Shown one piece after another: positions 60,535 through 64,000 of a stretch of 64,000 nucleotides of DNA (positions are counted from its first letter, which is position 1; every line of letters starts with the position of its first letter). The translations under genes and the position numbers were made by a program. The notes below the pieces were generated by a model. The model saw only the letters and a program-made list of their open reading frames with translations, was not told the origin of the DNA and did not search any database. Origin of the DNA: DATAOG01 sp963840925 (GTDB lineage Bacteria > Pseudomonadota > Alphaproteobacteria > Geminicoccales > Geminicoccaceae); NCBI GenBank assembly GCA_963840925.1, contig CAWJAY010000055.1:147388-211387 (forward strand). Reading direction: 5' to 3'.

Positions 60535-62091
60535 CTAGTCGAGCGGCTGGCGGATGATCGGGCGCCGTGACGCGGCCGCCTCGTCGAGGCGCCGGACCGG
60601 CGTCGTGTACGGCGCCTCGCGCAGGATCTGCGGATCGCGCTCGGCCTCGGCGAGGATCCGATCGAAGGCCTCGGCGAGCGCGTCGAGCGACTCGCGGGTC
60701 TCGGTCTCGGTCGGCTCGACCATCAGCGCCTCGTCGACGAGCAGCGGGAAGTAGATCGTCGGCGGGTGGAAGCCGTAATCGAGCAACCGCTTGGCCACGT
60801 CGAGCGTCTTGATGTCGAGGTCGCGCTTGGCCGGGGCGCCGGAGAGGACGAACTCGTGCATGCAGCGGCGCTCGAAGGCCAGCGGCAGGTGCTTGCCCGC
60901 ACGCCCCTCGCGCAGCCTGGCCAGCAGGTAGTTGGCGTTCAGGACCGCGGTCTCGGAGGCCTCGCGGAGCCCGTCGCCGCCAAGGCTGGCGATGTAGGCG
61001 TAGGTGCGCACGAAGACGCCGAAGTTCCCCTGGAAGCCGCGCAGCCGGCCGATCGACTTCGGCTGGTCGTCGACGAGCGCGTAGCTCGGCCCCGCGCCGT
61101 TGGAGCTCTCGCGCCGAACGACCCTCGGCACCGGCAGGAACGGGGCGATCCGCTCCGAGACCGCGATCGGGCCGGCCCCCGGCCCGCCGCCGCCGTGCGG
61201 CTGGCTGAACGACTTGTGGAGGTTGAGGTGGACGATGTCGAAGCCCATGTCGCCGGGCCTCGTCCAGCCCATGATCGCGTTCAGGTTGGCGCCGTCGTAG
61301 TACAGGGTGCCGCCGACGCCATGGACGATCCCCGCGATCTCGTCGATGTTCTCGTCGAACAGCCCGAGCGTGTTCGGGTTGGTCAGCATCAGCGAGGCGA
61401 CGTCCTCGGAGGCCTTCTCCCGCAGGTCGTCGAGATCGACCCCGCCGCGCCCGTCGGTGGCGACCTTGACCACCTCGTAGCCGGCCATCGTCACGGTCGC
61501 CGGATTGGTGCCGTGCGCCGTGTCGGGCGTGAGCACCTTGTGCCGGTGCTCGCCGGCGTCCTCGTGGTAGGCCCTGGTCAGCAGGAGGCCGGCGAGCTCG
61601 CCGTGCGAGCCCGCGGAGGGCTGCAGAGAGACGTGCGGAAGGCCGCACAGCTCCGCCAGCGCCCGCTCGAGCCGCCACATCAGCTCGAGCGCCCCCTGGG
61701 CGCGCTTCGGATCCTGGGCCGGGTGCAGCCGGGCGTGCCCCGGCAGCGCCGCGACTCGCTCGTTGAGCCGCGGGTTGTGCTTCATCGTGCAGGAGCCGAG
61801 CGGATACGGGCCGGTGTCGAGGTCGAAGTTGCGCCGCGAGAGCCGGTTGTAATGACGCACGATCTCCGGTTCGGAGACCTCGGGCAGGGCGGGGCCCTCG
61901 GCGCGGAGCAGGCGTTCGGGAATCAGCTCGGAGAGCGGGGTCTCGTCGAAGCCGGCGGCGTCGGTGGGAGGCAGAACGGCGGCGCGCCGGCCCTCGACGG
62001 AGCGCTCGTAGATCGTGACCGCGGCCTCGCGCTGCTGCGGGGTCGGGGTGTCAGCGTTCACGGGCGGTGAGGGGGACGGTTCGGGCGTCAT
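60535..62091 (-). CDS. gcvPB: Glycine dehydrogenase (decarboxylating) subunit 2
   Basis: 518 residues, the C-terminal half of P-protein in the two-subunit form. LGSCTMKHNPRLNERVA, SLQPSAGSHGELAGLL, DTAHGTNPATVTMAGYEV, and the PLP Lys in HLNLHKSFSQPHGGGGPG. It decarboxylates glycine and hands the aminomethyl group to lipoyl-GcvH. Start overlaps the gcvPA stop by 4 bases. Confidence 0.95.
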   Translation of the reverse strand: MTPEPSPSPPVNADTPTPQQREAAVTIYERSVEGRRAAVLPPTDAAGFDETPLSELIPERLLRAEGPALPEVSEPEIVRHYNRLSRRNFDLDTGPYPLGSCTMKHNPRLNERVAALPGHARLHPAQDPKRAQGALELMWRLERALAELCGLPHVSLQPSAGSHGELAGLLLTRAYHEDAGEHRHKVLTPDTAHGTNPATVTMAGYEVVKVATDGRGGVDLDDLREKASEDVASLMLTNPNTLGLFDENIDEIAGIVHGVGGTLYYDGANLNAIMGWTRPGDMGFDIVHLNLHKSFSQPHGGGGPGAGPIAVSERIAPFLPVPRVVRRESSNGAGPSYALVDDQPKSIGRLRGFQGNFGVFVRTYAYIASLGGDGLREASETAVLNANYLLARLREGRAGKHLPLAFERRCMHEFVLSGAPAKRDLDIKTLDVAKRLLDYGFHPPTIYFPLLVDEALMVEPTETETRESLDALAEAFDRILAEAERDPQILREAPYTTPVRRLDEAAASRRPIIRQPLD

Positions 62092-63507
62092 CGAGCGGCC
62101 TCCTCGACGACCTGGGGCTTTGTCTCGCTATCCGAGACAAAGGACCGGGTCGCCGCCGGAATCGCTTGGGCGAGGGCATCCGCGAGCCGGTCGATGTCGT
62201 CGCGGCTGCGCCGCTCCGTAATCGCCACCAGCAGCCCGTCTTCGTACTCGGGATACTCGCGACCGAGCGGATAGCCCGCGGCGATCCCCTCCTCGCTGAC
62301 CCGGTCGAGCACCGCGGCCACGGGCGCATCCAGGCGTAGCGCGAACTCGCGCGCCACGGGCGCCTCGTGCGAGCAGCTCGACTCCGTCGACCGCGGCGAG
62401 GCGCTTTCGCGCGTAGGCGGTGCGCCGGACGAGCAGCTCGCCGAGCTCGACGATGCCGTCGCGGCCCAGCCAGGCCAGGTAGATCGTGCCGGCGAGCGCA
62501 TTCAGGGCCTGCGAGGTGCAGATGTTGTGGGTCGCCTTCTCGCGCCGGATGTGCTGCTCTCGGGTCTGCAGCGCGAGGACGAAGCCGCGCCGGCCGTCGA
62601 CGTCGGTCGTCTCGCCGGCGATCCGGCCGGGCATCCGGCGCAGGTGCTCCTCGGTCGCGGCGAAGAAGCCGAACGACGGACCGCCGAAGTCGAGCCGGTT
62701 GCCCAACGGCTGGCCCTCGCCCACGGCGATGTCCACCCCGCACTCGCCCGGCGGGCGCAGGACCCCGAGCGTGATCGGGTCGACGGAGGCGACGCAGAGG
62801 GCACCCGACTCGTGCGCGGCGGCAGCGATCGCGTCCAGGTCCTCCACGGCGCCGAGGAAGTTGGGGCTCTGGACGAAGACGGCGGCGACGTCGGTGTCGA
62901 TGTAGTTCTCGAACTCGCGCGGATCCGTGAGCCCGTCGCGCAGTCCGACCTCGACGACCTTGGCGCCGAAGCCCCGCGCGTAGGTCTCGAGCGTCGCGCG
63001 CGCGTGCGGATGCAGGCCCCGCGAGACGACCAGCCGCGGTCGCTCGCGCTTGGCGGCCCCGAGCGCCAGGTAGGCCGCCGAGGCCACCGACGAGGGGCCC
63101 TCGTACATCGACGCGTTCGCGACCGGGAGCGCGGTCAGCTCGGAGATCGCGGTCTGGAACTCGAACATCACCTGCAGCCCGCCCTGGGAGACCTCGGCCT
63201 GATACGGCGTGTACGGGGTCAGGAACTCCGAGCGCGAGACGATCGCGTCGACCAGCGCCGGGACGTAGTGGTCGTACATCCCGGCGCCGATGAAGCAGGT
63301 CTCCGAGTCCGCGTCCGCGTTGCGGGCCGCGAGCGCGGCGAGCTGGTCGAAGACCTCGGTCTCCGAGCGCCCGTCCGGGAGCTCCAGCGGACGCTCGAGC
63401 CGCAGCTTCTCGGGGATGTCGGCGAAGAGCTCCTCGGTGGAGGCGACGCCGATCGCTTCGAGCATCGCGGCGCGGTCGGCGTCGGTGGCTGATGTGTAGC
63501 GGCTCAC
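62088..63507 (-). CDS. gcvPA: Glycine dehydrogenase (decarboxylating) subunit 1 (one frameshift)
   Basis: About 472 residues. MSRYTSATDADRAAML, FIGAGMYDHYVPALVD, LTPYTPYQAEVSQGGLQ, VDPITLGVLRPPGECGVDIAVGEGQPLG and the C-terminal EFALRLDAPVAAVLDRV. The frame breaks near 62,370: an extra base follows GVELL, and the other frame resumes at HEAPVAREFAL. The conserved core before and after is intact, so an indel error is likely. GTG start. Forms the P-protein with gcvPB. Confidence 0.9.
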
Positions 63508-63628
63508 GGGGGATTGATGCTAGAGGGGTGCAAGGCGCCACTTTCGGGCGCCCCTCGCAGAAATCGCTACCCGATGCGCCGCTCGGCGAACCGGCACCCG
63601 GCCGGTCGTCGCGCGGCGCGGCGTGCGA

Positions 63629-64000
63629 TCAGCCGCTCGCCAGCAGCTCGCGATAGGCCGCGACGTCAAGCAGCTGCTCGACCTCATCGGGATCGGACAG
63701 CCGCACCCGCACCAGCCACCCCTCGCCGTAGGGGTCCTCGTTGATCCGCTCCGGGCTGTCGGAGAGCGCCTCGTTGACCGCGACCACCTCGCCCGAGAGG
63801 GGCGCGTAGACGTCGGAGACGGCCTTCACCGACTCGATCTCGGCGTAGGGCTGGTCCTTCGAGACCTCGGAGCCGACCTCGGGAGGCTCGAAGAAGACGA
63901 TCTCGCCGAGCGCATCCTGCGCGTACCAGGTGACCCCGAAGGTGCCCTCGTCCCCCTCGATCCGCGCCCAGTCGTGCTCGGGGTGGTACTGGAGGTCCTC
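63629..64000 (-). CDS. gcvH: Glycine cleavage system H protein, N terminus cut by window end
   Basis: 124 residues are visible, nearly the whole protein. LQYHPEHDWARIEGDEGTFGV at the edge, DALGEIVFFEPPEVGS, the lipoylated Lys in IESVKAVSDVYAPLSG, and the end EDPYGEGWLVRVRL. It shuttles the aminomethyl group between P, T and L proteins. Gene order gcvH-gcvPA-gcvPB on the minus strand; gcvT would lie beyond the edge. Confidence 0.94.
   Translation of the reverse strand, partial: EDLQYHPEHDWARIEGDEGTFGVTWYAQDALGEIVFFEPPEVGSEVSKDQPYAEIESVKAVSDVYAPLSGEVVAVNEALSDSPERINEDPYGEGWLVRVRLSDPDEVEQLLDVAAYRELLASG

Overview
The window reads as two unrelated genomic pieces joined near base 28,868. Bases 1 to about 27,456 carry genes typical of an alphaproteobacterium: HspQ, HemW, twin-arginine NMT1/SsuA-like binding proteins, an SCO/hybrid kinase operon, a BrnT toxin and DUF4114. 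From about 28,870 to 64,000 the gene content and order fit a high-GC actinobacterium, most like Thermoleophilia/Solirubrobacterales: def-priA, metK, DUF3352, der-cmk-aroA-tyrA-aroF, hisC-aroH-pseudouridine synthase-scpB-scpA, trpS, Ku plus split LigD, and gcvPB-gcvPA-gcvH. Taxon calls are inferred from protein families and synteny only. Between the pieces lies a 1.4 kb stretch of visibly lower GC with a secreted histidine/phenylalanine ammonia-lyase-like protein. Truncated genes flank it on both sides: a family 1 binding protein stops at about 27,456, and peptide deformylase is cut at its EGCLS motif at 28,868. An assembly or library chimera is the simplest explanation.

Layout of the first part. 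0-4.7 kb: small stress and secreted proteins and a flavin reductase. 4.7-9.5 kb: hemW, then a DUF2235 hydrolase with an EEP-family phosphodiesterase. 9.5-11.8 kb: a ThDP enzyme and a cytochrome b561. 12-13.7 kb: a TIR protein with a long 24-bp-repeat coiled coil. 13.8-17 kb: a peptide-type binding protein divergent from an amidase. 17-22 kb: a translationally coupled SCO, hybrid kinase, CheY and CheY-cyclase operon. 22-27.2 kb: three related NMT1-like binding-protein genes (one truncated and fused to a hydrolase, one frameshifted, one intact), with duplicated upstream DNA and a BrnT/antitoxin pair between the last two.

Layout of the second part. 28.9-41.6 kb: a mostly minus-strand housekeeping block ending in the aromatic pathway (aroF-tyrA-aroA). 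It is headed by a 29-codon leader peptide rich in Trp, Phe and Tyr codons, which looks like an attenuator for DAHP synthase. 41.6-46.3 kb: hisC, aroH, a pseudouridine synthase and scpBA. 46.4-53.8 kb: beta-propeller proteins, trpS, a DHA2 exporter and an ECF sigma module. 53.8-58 kb: FetAB and a non-homologous end-joining cluster (ligase, Ku, LigD-type polymerase). 58-64 kb: a MocR regulator, small proteins and the glycine cleavage P and H genes, cut by the window end.

Single-base frameshifts interrupt recognisable genes in both parts (at least ten sites). This points to residual sequencing indels rather than gene decay, except for the second NMT1-like copy, which has several. No tRNA, rRNA, CRISPR array, transposase or phage gene was seen.
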